NCBI GenBank assembly: GCA_902619855.1
Contig: CACNGE010000005.1
Coordinates: 1-64,000, forward strand
DNA length: 64,000 nt
Direction: 5' to 3'
Origin: an uncultured Bacteroidota bacterium
GTDB taxonomy: Bacteria > Bacteroidota > Bacteroidia > Flavobacteriales > Flavobacteriaceae
Positions 56,250-64,000 of the stretch are shown in pieces. Made by a program: the position numbers and the translations under genes. The notes under the pieces are model-generated. The model was not told the DNA's origin, did not search any database, and saw nothing but the letters and a program-made list of their open reading frames with translations. Position 1 is the first letter of the stretch; each line of letters opens with the position of its first letter.

Positions 56250-58352
56250 TTAAAAATAGTTGAATCTATTATCAACCACTTCATAATGATCGCGAATGAC
56301 CTCGTCTATCAATGGTCGAAGACGGCTCAAAACGTTTTCATTTAACGAACTCGAGTAACCATCGTAAGAGGGCAATGGTGTTGATTCTTCAAATAAATCA
56401 ACTTCTAACACAAATATTCCTTGTTTTCCCTGTATCAATGCTGAGGTCTGATTCATTTCAAGTGAAAAACCTGACCCCACTACAAATGGCTCTGTCCCTG
56501 CACCAGCTATTGACCCTGCTGCTGCATTGATCGCTGATGAGGTTAAAATGCTTTGTCCATAATCCTCTGCAATTGTTGCAAGTGATACATCACTACCATA
56601 TTTCGAACGGAGAAGATCATACTTTTTGTCTTGGATTAACTTAGCTTGTACAGCGTTTCTTGCATCTTCTACACTTGAAGTTCCAGCAAATGATTTTTCT
56701 ATCAACTCAGCAACAACATATCCACCTCCAAGAAGGTCAAATCGTTTGATATCACTCACGCTTGTTTTTTCTTCAAAAGACCATTTCACAATGGTACGCT
56801 GAGCGCCAAGACCTGGGATGCTCTCATCCATAAGCTTCAAATTGGATCCATTTCGCAAATCGTAACCTAATGACTCTGATGCAGTTGAAAATCCGTTTTT
56901 CATACTCTCTATTTCAAACTCTGTAGCCAATCGAAAAACTTCGTTGCTCGTAGATTCAGATGGTACAATTTTTTTGACAACGGATGCAATCAAGACTACA
57001 TCTTCTTTTTCTTGTACCTCAATCACATGATAACCAAAATCTGTTTCAACGACGCCTATTGAGCCAGTTGGTTTTGAAAACACAAAATCATTAAACGCCT
57101 CAACCATATCATCACGTCTAAAAAATCCAAGGTCACCACCTCTATTTTTGGATGGCCCATCAGAATAAGTTCTTGCCAACTCGGCGAAGTCAGAGCCATT
57201 GGCACGCACCAAACGAAGTACGCGATAAGCCTCTTTACTTGCTTCGTTTTTTGTTCTAGTCACATCGCTAGATGCATTCTGTGACCCTTCATAAGCAATC
57301 AATATATGACGTGCTTTCACAGAACCTCCTCGATCGAAATCCATCATACGAGAGAGCTTAAACTGATTTCCATCTTTATATGGTCCGAAAACCTCACCTT
57401 CTTCAAGGTCGAAAAGTGTGTTTGCGTAGGTGCCTAATTGAGCTCTGGTTTTATAAGTCTCATCATATGGTGTTTCTGAATATTCGGCAATAAACTCCTT
57501 TACATTATCTGTCTGAGAGAATGATGGTAAAGTTTCTTCAGCTTCACTTACTTCATTAAATATGACCTGAGGTTCGAGTAATTTTTTAAGCCCGTTTTCG
57601 ATTTCCAAATTATCTTCGACAGAGGCTTTTTCATCAAAAACAACATACTGAATCGATCGGCTTTCTTCCACTTCAAACTCTTCTTCGTTAGCATTGATGT
57701 ATTTTTTGATGTCTCGATCTGAAATCGCTACCAGACTATCTGGAATAGAGTTGTATGGTACTTTTACAAAAGATATACTAATCTTATCATTTTCGAGTTT
57801 GTGTTCTGTTTTTCCATCAAATGCAGTGTGATAAATACCAGCTTGAATCATAGTGTTGTATAACTGTCGGCTGATAGTGCTTCGTATTGATTCTTCCTGT
57901 AGCTGCCATTGGCTATATACTGTAGGATTGTTTCTTTTACTGTCATTGATAAAATCAGTAAAAGCAATAACATCAAATTCCCCTAAAGCGTTTTGAAAAC
58001 GGCTGTCTTGTCTAAATCCAGGAGAATTAGCAATAAAATTTTCAACATGACTTCGACCCACATCAAGACCAAGCTCCTCCTGCAACTGGTTGAAGGAATA
58101 TTCTGTTAGAATTTGGTTCCAAACAGAATTGGCTGCCTGCACATTACTCATACCTGTATTTCGTTCAACATCATCCACGCGCCTACTAAACTGTTCGATG
58201 GTTATTTCCTCATCTCCTACAATAGCGACTGGTTCTTGGGTGATGGTTCCAGCGCCGTCAAAAACACCTGAAATAACAAACGCAAATAGTGCCATTCCAA
58301 TAACTAGTATTAGTACGATTGATTTTTCTCGAATTTTACCTAAAATCGCCAT
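56250..58352 (-). CDS. ppiD: PpiD/SurA-type membrane-anchored peptidylprolyl isomerase
   Basis: The 700-residue protein has an N-terminal membrane helix (about 10-30, IVLILVIGMALFAFVISGVFDG), the SurA-like chaperone domain (QFSRRVDDVERNTG, WNQILTEYSFNQLQEELGL), and a central PPIC rotamase domain of about 100 residues (ARHILIAYEG, FAELARTYSDGPSKNRGGDLGFFRRDDMVEAF, GYHVIEV). It helps fold outer-membrane and secreted proteins in the periplasm. It is the last gene of the CoaX-to-PpiD cluster, 69 bp after the CNNM gene. Confidence 0.9.
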   Translation of the reverse strand: MAILGKIREKSIVLILVIGMALFAFVISGVFDGAGTITQEPVAIVGDEEITIEQFSRRVDDVERNTGMSNVQAANSVWNQILTEYSFNQLQEELGLDVGRSHVENFIANSPGFRQDSRFQNALGEFDVIAFTDFINDSKRNNPTVYSQWQLQEESIRSTISRQLYNTMIQAGIYHTAFDGKTEHKLENDKISISFVKVPYNSIPDSLVAISDRDIKKYINANEEEFEVEESRSIQYVVFDEKASVEDNLEIENGLKKLLEPQVIFNEVSEAEETLPSFSQTDNVKEFIAEYSETPYDETYKTRAQLGTYANTLFDLEEGEVFGPYKDGNQFKLSRMMDFDRGGSVKARHILIAYEGSQNASSDVTRTKNEASKEAYRVLRLVRANGSDFAELARTYSDGPSKNRGGDLGFFRRDDMVEAFNDFVFSKPTGSIGVVETDFGYHVIEVQEKEDVVLIASVVKKIVPSESTSNEVFRLATEFEIESMKNGFSTASESLGYDLRNGSNLKLMDESIPGLGAQRTIVKWSFEEKTSVSDIKRFDLLGGGYVVAELIEKSFAGTSSVEDARNAVQAKLIQDKKYDLLRSKYGSDVSLATIAEDYGQSILTSSAINAAAGSIAGAGTEPFVVGSGFSLEMNQTSALIQGKQGIFVLEVDLFEESTPLPSYDGYSSSLNENVLSRLRPLIDEVIRDHYEVVDNRFNYF

Positions 58353-58421
58353 GAGTTATTTTTTTGATAGATGGCGAAAATACAACTTCTTTGGATGAAA
58401 AAAAAAGAAGTTTACAAGCTC

Positions 58422-59684
58422 TTATTTGGCAAGGATTTTAATAAGTTCAATTTTGCTTGCTGTTACCTTTTGGATTTCAAATTCGTATTCACCAATTTCT
58501 ACGATTTCGCCTTTTTTAGGGATACTTTGCGTGTGATGAACGATGTAACCACCTAAAGTATCATATTGATCATCTTCGATCAAGTCGAGCTTGTATTTGT
58601 CGTTGAGGTAGTCGACCTCTAGTCTCGCTGAAAGCAGATAATCGCCTGATTCCAGCTTTAACTCGATTAAATCGATCTGATCGTATTCATCTTCTATTTC
58701 TCCAAACAACTCCTCAACGATGTCTTCTAAGGTGATCATTCCGGCTGTACCACCATATTCGTCAAGCACTATGGCAATGCTTTTTCGCTTTTTGGTAAGA
58801 GAATTTAAAATATCCTTAATCAACATCGATTCTGGTACAAATACAACTGGATGTGTGATCGATCGAACATTTTTTGGTTTCTTAAACAAGTCAAATGCAT
58901 GAACGTATCCAACCACATTGTCTAGGTTTCCCTTGTAGACCAAAATTTTTGAAAAACCAGTACTTGAAAAAAGGCTAATAAGTTCCTTATTGGACACATA
59001 GCGATCGACAGCAGTTACTTCGGCTCTAGGAACCATAATTTCTCTCGCTTTTCGATCGTTGAATGTCAATGCATTGTGGAAAATTTGTACCTCACTGTCG
59101 AGCTCTTCATCATCTGTTGATTCGACCTGTTCGCTCACATATTCTTCAAGATCAACTCTGGAGAAAGCTGTTGGGATATGATCCTCACTCGTTTTAAAAA
59201 AACGTTTTAGAATGACATTGGAAAACCACAAAAATGCATCTGTCAAAGGGCTCAATATATGATAAAAGAAGACTGTTGGGATTGCAAAAAATTGCAGCAA
59301 AGCATTAGCATAAATCTGAAACACAACTTTGGGTAAAAATTCTGCAGCAATCAAAATAACTACTGCAGAAATAACAGTTTGTATAAAAACAATCGAAAGC
59401 GTTAAATCATCAACCCCCACCATATCAGGGTAGATTTTAAATATGATGAATTCTCCCATAAACAATCCATAAATGACCAACGCGATATTGTTTCCAACCA
59501 AAGTGGTTGCAATGAATTTTGAAGGGTTTTTGGTGATGTTTGCCAAGGCAGAGGACACTAGCCCAGGTTGTTTGATTTGCAATGCCAATCGTACTCTATT
59601 TGAGGATACAAAAGCAATTTCCATCCCTGAAAAAAAAGCAGATAGCATCAAGCAACCAAAAATGACAAACAGCTCAGAGGTCAT
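58422..59684 (-). CDS. CNNM/CorC-type membrane protein with CBS pair
   Basis: The 420-residue protein begins with DUF21 (four membrane helices, LSAFFSGMEIAFVSSNRVRLAL; VGNNIALVIYG), then two CBS domains (about 190-315, REIMVPRAEVTAVDR, YVHAFDLF) and a CorC/HlyC C-terminal domain from about 330 (YDTLGGYIVHHTQSIPKKGEIV). EYGGTAGMITLEDIVEELFGEI is the CBS signature. Related proteins are Mg2+ transport/efflux factors; the gliding protein GldE is a relative. It starts 4 bp inside the end of the small membrane gene upstream (ATGA). Confidence 0.9.
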   Translation of the reverse strand: MTSELFVIFGCLMLSAFFSGMEIAFVSSNRVRLALQIKQPGLVSSALANITKNPSKFIATTLVGNNIALVIYGLFMGEFIIFKIYPDMVGVDDLTLSIVFIQTVISAVVILIAAEFLPKVVFQIYANALLQFFAIPTVFFYHILSPLTDAFLWFSNVILKRFFKTSEDHIPTAFSRVDLEEYVSEQVESTDDEELDSEVQIFHNALTFNDRKAREIMVPRAEVTAVDRYVSNKELISLFSSTGFSKILVYKGNLDNVVGYVHAFDLFKKPKNVRSITHPVVFVPESMLIKDILNSLTKKRKSIAIVLDEYGGTAGMITLEDIVEELFGEIEDEYDQIDLIELKLESGDYLLSARLEVDYLNDKYKLDLIEDDQYDTLGGYIVHHTQSIPKKGEIVEIGEYEFEIQKVTASKIELIKILAK

Positions 59685-59881
59685 TTCTGATTTTGATTTC
59701 TACTTTCAAATTTTTTACGATACTTACGTCGGAAGAAAAACATTCCAAAAGCAGTAGCTCCCAATATACAGGAGATATAAAAACGCTGATTCAGTCTTTG
59801 AATGTTTACAATGGCCTCGATGATAAATACGCAACCAAAAAACAAATACATTTTTTCTGAAAATCTGTGAAACTTATTCAT
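59681..59881 (-). CDS. Small two-helix membrane protein of unknown function
   Basis: The 66-residue protein has two hydrophobic stretches (about 12-27 and 34-50) and a basic tail (RRKYRKKFESRNQNQK). Its ATG is directly after the LptC stop and its stop overlaps the CNNM ATG by 4 bp, so tight coupling supports a real gene. No family recognised. Confidence 0.75.
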   Translation of the reverse strand: MNKFHRFSEKMYLFFGCVFIIEAIVNIQRLNQRFYISCILGATAFGMFFFRRKYRKKFESRNQNQK

Positions 59882-60430
59882 TTAATCTATGTTTTCGTCT
59901 TTCACTAGAATATTACCCCTTATCATTCCTGTCATCAGTTTTTGAAATGAGCGATTGGCATCCAATCGAACTGCTTTGATGTCATATGAACTATTGGTAA
60001 AAGTAAAATTTTTTTCTGTGAACAACCACTCTTTACCCGCATCCCAGTACAATTGACTTGTGTTCAACTTTGTTCCTGTTGTATCAGAAATGACGACATT
60101 GCCTCTAAGGTCAATGATTTCTGTTTTGGGGTAATAGATACCATAATCTGATCGAATAAAAGTGATTTCACCCCGATCTCCATGCAAAGTTGCATCTAAC
60201 CCCTCAGGGAACTCCGAATAAGGAAATTTTTGATTTGTAAAATCAATATAAACAGGGGCAATGAGCTCTGCTTCCTTGCGAGCCGAGTCAGAGTAAATCA
60301 AGTGGAGATCTTCTGCAATACCAACTGGTATATCATCAAATTTATTCATCTGTTGTACAGCTGAAAACTGATCTGTGCAACTTGCAAACATCACTGCAAC
60401 CAAAAGAACAAAATACCTCCCGGTAGTCAT
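59882..60430 (-). CDS. lptC: LPS export protein LptC (lipoprotein-like)
   Basis: The frame is open to 60478 but the start at 60430 (MTTGRYFVLLVAVMFASC) gives a lipoprotein-like signal. The body matches LptC: HLIYSDSARKEAELIAP, FPYSEFPEGLDATLHGDRGEITFIRSDYGIYYPKTEIIDLRGNVVI repeats of the OstA-like beta jelly roll. It bridges LptBFG and LptA in LPS transport. It lies 4 bp after the TPR gene's stop and directly before the small membrane gene. Confidence 0.88.
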   Translation of the reverse strand: MTTGRYFVLLVAVMFASCTDQFSAVQQMNKFDDIPVGIAEDLHLIYSDSARKEAELIAPVYIDFTNQKFPYSEFPEGLDATLHGDRGEITFIRSDYGIYYPKTEIIDLRGNVVISDTTGTKLNTSQLYWDAGKEWLFTEKNFTFTNSSYDIKAVRLDANRSFQKLMTGMIRGNILVKDENID

Positions 60431-60434
60431 GTAC

Positions 60435-61814
60435 TTATAAGTTGGGAACAGTAACAGATGATCGAATCCAACAGTCAAACGTGATCACCTCACCAGCCTT
60501 TCCTTGTGTAAAAATATCGGTTTTGGAAGGTGCTCGTCCACTATAACTCGCTTCGAGTTTTTGGGATGTTTTCTTTAATGATGGATCAACAGATGCTGCT
60601 CGACGTGCCGTTTGGGCTGCCAACCAATAAACTGATTGTTTTTCAAACTGATTGTTCCCACAGTCATTGGCACTATCGGCATACAAACCTGCTATCAAAA
60701 TATATGCTTTACCCATCGATGGTTTGTTCGACAAGGCTTGGTTTGCATATTTTCTCGATTGGCTTTTCAAACCTCTTTTCTTGAGTTTTGAAGCGATTTT
60801 GTACATTATCTCTGCCTTTCTGTAATTATCTGTTTCTAGTTTGAGGGACTCTTCATAGAAGGTGATGGCTTCAGTTGTGTTTCCAGCCTTGTCCTTTAAG
60901 ATGCCCAAATAATAGGCAGAATCTGCAGAGGGGCTTAGACTGTGAAGAGCTTCGACAAGCTCAACAAACAATGGGTAGTCTGAACACTCTTTGGCATCCA
61001 TACGACTTGCTGCACGCTTGAGCCATTTCTCATCCGATTTGTTTTCATCAAAGTTTGACCGATAAAGTGGAATCAGGTTTTCACATGACGCTTCTTGCGA
61101 AATCATGGCATCTAGATTATTGGCATAAGTCGAATTGGCGCGTGAATTGATCTCAGCAACGCGTTTACTTCGTTTATCTCTCGAGGTCAAGCTTTCGCCA
61201 GCATCTTCCTTTTTTATGATTCTATCAAGTGTTTTAGAGAGTTTTTGATTTTCAATATTAAATTTTTCAGAAACATCCTCATACTTTGAAAACAAAACAT
61301 CAATGGTCACATTGTCTTCTCCGTTTTTATACATAGTGTATAAAGTCTTAAAATAACTGTAGAGTGCTTTTGGATTGTTAAAACTCTCAACATCAGATAA
61401 GTAAGCCTGGTCAAAAATTGCATATATCTCTGCTAGTGGAGCTGTTTCATACTCAAACATCGACTGTGCTTTGGCAGCCAAAATTTTACCTTGTTGCGAT
61501 TTACCTCTTCTGTCTGTAGGGAAATGTGTTAGCCAATCGTCGTACAGAGACGCCAACATTGTTTTGAACTCTGCGTTATCCTCAGTATTTTTGATTTTGT
61601 GGTTGAGGATGCGTTCTCCATAAATATATGTTGCTTCATTCAAATCTGGGCAATGGGTTTTTACTTCAAGCCAAGGTGCATAGGCTGAATCGTAATTTTT
61701 AACTTTTGCAAACTCGGCAAAAATACTGAGGTTGGCTGGACAGTCTGCTGGGGATTGTGCAGATAGTGTTTCAAATGAATAAGAGAGTAATATGATTAAA
61801 GTAAATTTTTTCAT
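60435..61814 (-). CDS. Exported tetratricopeptide repeat protein
   Basis: The frame is open to 61913, but the start at 61814 gives a signal peptide (MKKFTLIILLSYSFETLSAQ). The mature protein of about 440 residues has helix-hairpin repeats, best seen near AYYLGILKDKAGNTTEAITFYEESLKLETDN and KPSMGKAYILIAGLYADSA, and cysteines that may form a disulfide. Homologs are standard between the outer-membrane porin gene and lptC in flavobacteria. Role likely in envelope assembly; not known. Confidence 0.8.
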   Translation of the reverse strand: MKKFTLIILLSYSFETLSAQSPADCPANLSIFAEFAKVKNYDSAYAPWLEVKTHCPDLNEATYIYGERILNHKIKNTEDNAEFKTMLASLYDDWLTHFPTDRRGKSQQGKILAAKAQSMFEYETAPLAEIYAIFDQAYLSDVESFNNPKALYSYFKTLYTMYKNGEDNVTIDVLFSKYEDVSEKFNIENQKLSKTLDRIIKKEDAGESLTSRDKRSKRVAEINSRANSTYANNLDAMISQEASCENLIPLYRSNFDENKSDEKWLKRAASRMDAKECSDYPLFVELVEALHSLSPSADSAYYLGILKDKAGNTTEAITFYEESLKLETDNYRKAEIMYKIASKLKKRGLKSQSRKYANQALSNKPSMGKAYILIAGLYADSANDCGNNQFEKQSVYWLAAQTARRAASVDPSLKKTSQKLEASYSGRAPSKTDIFTQGKAGEVITFDCWIRSSVTVPNL

Positions 61815-61815
61815 T

Positions 61816-63063
61816 TTAATTGTATTTACGTTTGATAAACCAACGATCATTGAGCGAAAACCCAATGCGTGTGTTGAAATAATTTTCTTGAATAAGGGTT
61901 TCGCCATCAGCACCTAATTTTCCAAATTCGATTCCGATGTTCAAATTTGAAAAACCAGAAACTGGGAGTCCAAATCCAAAAGTTATGCCAGTATTAATTA
62001 TTGCTTTGTCATTTAAAATCATTCCTGTTTTGAATGATACAAAACCAGCGCGATAAACAATGCGTTTCCAATAAGACGAAAAAGAGTCATATTCAGGGAT
62101 AAAATACCCCCCCAGTGATAATTTTGTAGCAGGTTCATATTGAACAGATCCTGTCGAGTATAATGAATTATCGATAGACTCTTTTGATGAGGACCATTGC
62201 CCTCCAATAAACCATTTTTTAGGCTCGCCAATCCCTCCCCCAAATGTTTGTTTGGATGGTAATCTACTGATCGTTTCATCGAGACCATTATTTGAGAGGT
62301 TTACATCTTGTGAGTCACGTGTTTCACCAAATGATGTAAATGTTGATATCGTTCGAGAATTGAAAGATTCTAGGTCTGCAGTAGGTTGATATGCATAGTG
62401 CAATTGCATCTGAAGACGATTTGAAAGATTAATCTTATAATATGATGAAAGATTCAACTCAACTCCTCTTATTTCTGATTCACTGGCCAATTGTGAGAGC
62501 AAATCAATGCCTTCGTCTTGACGGGTATGAAATCGTGAGAATGACCCAAAATTATAATGTACCGCCAGTCCGATTCCTGCATTGTTTATAGGAGAGAAGC
62601 CCAATGAAAAGAAAACTTGGTTGATTCCTCCACTTCCTTCATAATTAGAATTGGTGTTCACGCCATCTAATTGATCATCAACACTCAATCGATAACCAAC
62701 TGCCGTTTTGGGAATTAAACCAAAACCAAATCCAAAGTATTTGGTTGGAATGGCTACTGACATATAATCAATCCCAGCAGTGACATTGTTCGTAGAATTG
62801 TCTTCAGAACTAAATTTTCGGCTTGAATGATTTGTCCCTACTGCGTAATTGACAAGTTTTAGATCGGCCAATGATGCAGGCGACGATATGTTGAAGTGAA
62901 TACTATCGACGTGTGCGACCAAACCACCCATAGATCTTTGGTCTATGGTTCCTTCAAACAAGGATTCCCCCAAACCATAATAAGAGTAAGGGGAAAGAGT
63001 GCCCTTTTGAGCAAACACAAGATGTGAAATAAAAAGAAATGTGATGATAAAATAGCGAGTCAT
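61816..63063 (-). CDS. Outer-membrane beta-barrel protein
   Basis: The 415-residue protein has a signal peptide (about 1-18, LVFAQ), an N-terminal SPYSYYGLGE segment, and long alternating beta strands ending in the WFIKRKYN tail. GTDHSSRKF... and GFGFGLIP turns fit an outer-membrane barrel such as the FadL-like or flavobacterial porin-type proteins. It follows coaX directly (stop at 63064), and precedes the TPR gene. Substrate unknown. Confidence 0.78.
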   Translation of the reverse strand: MTRYFIITFLFISHLVFAQKGTLSPYSYYGLGESLFEGTIDQRSMGGLVAHVDSIHFNISSPASLADLKLVNYAVGTNHSSRKFSSEDNSTNNVTAGIDYMSVAIPTKYFGFGFGLIPKTAVGYRLSVDDQLDGVNTNSNYEGSGGINQVFFSLGFSPINNAGIGLAVHYNFGSFSRFHTRQDEGIDLLSQLASESEIRGVELNLSSYYKINLSNRLQMQLHYAYQPTADLESFNSRTISTFTSFGETRDSQDVNLSNNGLDETISRLPSKQTFGGGIGEPKKWFIGGQWSSSKESIDNSLYSTGSVQYEPATKLSLGGYFIPEYDSFSSYWKRIVYRAGFVSFKTGMILNDKAIINTGITFGFGLPVSGFSNLNIGIEFGKLGADGETLIQENYFNTRIGFSLNDRWFIKRKYN

Positions 63064-63783
63064 TTATGACTTGTTCGTTTCGAGCAAAAGATTTAAACCA
63101 AATGCTAAAAAATTTGCGTCCGCTAATATGCTATTTTTTAATCGTTTAGACAAGAAACCAGCGTCTCCACCTGTTAAAATTGTCATAAAATTTGGTGTAT
63201 GAGTCTCAAATCTATTGATAAATGCCTCTATTTCAGCTGTAACACCAAAGATAACCCCATGATGTATGGCTTCATTGGTATTTGTGGGTGGAAATGCAGC
63301 GGGCTGCTGTATCTCTAAGTTTGGCAATTGATGTGTGTTTTTGTGCATGGCTTGATATCTCATGGCAAGACCAGGACTGATGATACCTCCAAGATGATTT
63401 GCACTTGCAGTGATAAAATCGTAAGTGATACAAGTACCTGCATCGATAATCAGGGCATTTGTTTTTGGAAACAAGTATGAAGCAGCTGCCAATCCCACAA
63501 CTCGATCAATCCCCAAATTCGTAAAAGGCTCATATGCAGATGTAAATGGGAGTTGAAGCTGATGATGCACTTCCAAACATTGGGTTTTGGCGTAAAGGTC
63601 ATCTAGCGCTAACTGTTGATTTCCAACCTGTGAAACAATGGCATGGGTGACCTTATTTGTCGAGACAATCGATTTCCATTCGATGGGTCCGTTGGTTCTA
63701 TACTTCTCTGTAGATTTCAAGTCCAAACCTTCAAAAAACCCGAGCTTGGTGTTTGTGTTTCCGATATCTATTGTGAGGTTCAA
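63064..63783 (-). CDS. coaX: Type III pantothenate kinase
   Basis: The 239-residue protein has the ASKHA motifs: DIGNTNTKLGFFEG (phosphate 1), IVSQVG, GIDRVVGLAAA and ALIIDAGTCITYDFI, GGIISPGLAMRYQAM and late LTGGDAGFL. It phosphorylates pantothenate in CoA synthesis. It opens the cluster that continues to ppiD; the genes are spaced by 5 bp or less up to the CNNM gene. Confidence 0.95.
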   Translation of the reverse strand: MNLTIDIGNTNTKLGFFEGLDLKSTEKYRTNGPIEWKSIVSTNKVTHAIVSQVGNQQLALDDLYAKTQCLEVHHQLQLPFTSAYEPFTNLGIDRVVGLAAASYLFPKTNALIIDAGTCITYDFITASANHLGGIISPGLAMRYQAMHKNTHQLPNLEIQQPAAFPPTNTNEAIHHGVIFGVTAEIEAFINRFETHTPNFMTILTGGDAGFLSKRLKNSILADANFLAFGLNLLLETNKS

Positions 63784-63829
63784 AATGATACTTTGTTAGT
63801 GCTAATGTACTTCAATTTTCAATAGTCCC

Positions 63830-63859
63830 TTGTCAATTCTATAAAGGGTTTTATATTTG
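63830..63859 (+). promoter_or_regulatory. Promoter of tRNA-Phe
   Basis: A -33 TTG at 63830-63832 and a -7 TATATTTG at 63852-63859 have a 19-bp spacer, matching the Bacteroidota primary sigma factor consensus TTG-N19-TAnnTTTG, and end 17 bp before the tRNA 5' end. Confidence 0.7.
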
Positions 63860-63876
63860 CATTTGCCAAAGTGCAT

Positions 63877-63949
63877 GGTACCTTAGCTCAGTTGGTAGAG
63901 CAAAGGACTGAAAATCCTTGTGTCCCTGGTTCGATTCCTGGAGGTACCA
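63877..63949 (+). tRNA. tRNA-Phe (anticodon GAA)
   Basis: A 73-nt cloverleaf has acceptor stem GGTACCT/AGGTACC with discriminator A, D arm TAGCTCAGTTGGTAGAGCA, anticodon loop CTGAAAA (anticodon GAA), and T arm CCTGGTTCGATTCCTGG. CCA is not fully encoded. Confidence 0.95.
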
Positions 63950-63950
63950 C

Positions 63951-63986
63951 AAACTCCGAGTTTTATCAAACTCGGAGTTTTTTTAT
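63951..63986 (+). terminator. Rho-independent terminator after tRNA-Phe
   Basis: A perfect 10-bp stem (63951-63960 against 63971-63980) with a 10-nt loop is followed by a T run. Confidence 0.85.
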
Positions 63987-64000
63987 AACATTTTCAAATA

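Noticed and set aside
58384-58412. Hairpin AACTTCTTT...AAAGAAGTT between the CNNM and ppiD genes
   Set aside because: The stem is purely A/T-rich with an A-run loop and only a short T run after it; it is not convincing as a terminator within a likely operon.

Overview
The window looks like a chromosomal segment of a marine member of the Flavobacteriaceae (Bacteroidota). The reasons are the AT-rich DNA, SusC/SusD genes, a C-terminal type IX secretion sorting domain, lipoprotein-type glycan enzymes, TAnnTTTG promoter boxes and a set of Bacteroidota-typical housekeeping genes (DUF4296, DUF4271, the LptC/CNNM/PpiD cluster). No rRNA, CRISPR array, insertion sequence or prophage is visible. This assignment is inference from gene content; no database search was run.

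Region 1 (about 1-36.2 kb) is a polysaccharide utilization locus, most likely for a sulfated red-algal galactan of the agar, porphyran or carrageenan type. From the left it holds: a partial enolase-superfamily gene that could be an anhydrogalactonate cycloisomerase or sugar-acid dehydratase; a Dabb protein; two stand-alone jelly-roll-like secreted proteins; a + strand trio (GH2 beta-galactosidase, secreted beta-helix protein, GH16 lipoprotein); and a minus-strand block of eleven genes running from 26.0 kb to 9.0 kb (SGNH esterase, GH2, GH16, five S1 sulfatases, galK, galT, Na+/sugar symporter). A sixth sulfatase is divergent from this block, followed by a convergent third GH2 and a divergent SusC/SusD pair. 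The logic reads as: SusCD import of GH16-cut oligosaccharides, periplasmic desulfation and de-esterification, exo-cleavage by GH2 enzymes, import of galactose and Leloir entry through GalK/GalT, with the anhydro-sugar or sugar-acid branch at the left edge. A relic of a 2-keto-3-deoxygluconate kinase N-terminus sits in the gap at 27.9 kb.

Region 2 (36.3-40.9 kb) is a transport block: a UPF0114 membrane protein, an ActP-like sodium/solute symporter with its DUF4212 partner, a GluP/FucP-type sugar permease and an aquaglyceroporin.

Region 3 (40.9-64 kb) is core genome: Fe-S assembly (Nfu-like, Mrp), an alkyltransferase-like protein, TrmB, a PhoR/PhoB-like two-component pair, a LuxE-like protein, TyrS, DUF4296 lipoprotein, dihydroorotase, polyprenol-phosphate mannosyltransferase-like GT2, DUF4271, HemD, tRNA-Leu, M20 peptidase, HemW, RuvC, DUF456, then a tight minus-strand cluster CoaX, outer-membrane protein, TPR protein, LptC, small membrane protein, CNNM transporter-like protein and PpiD, and finally tRNA-Phe with promoter and terminator.
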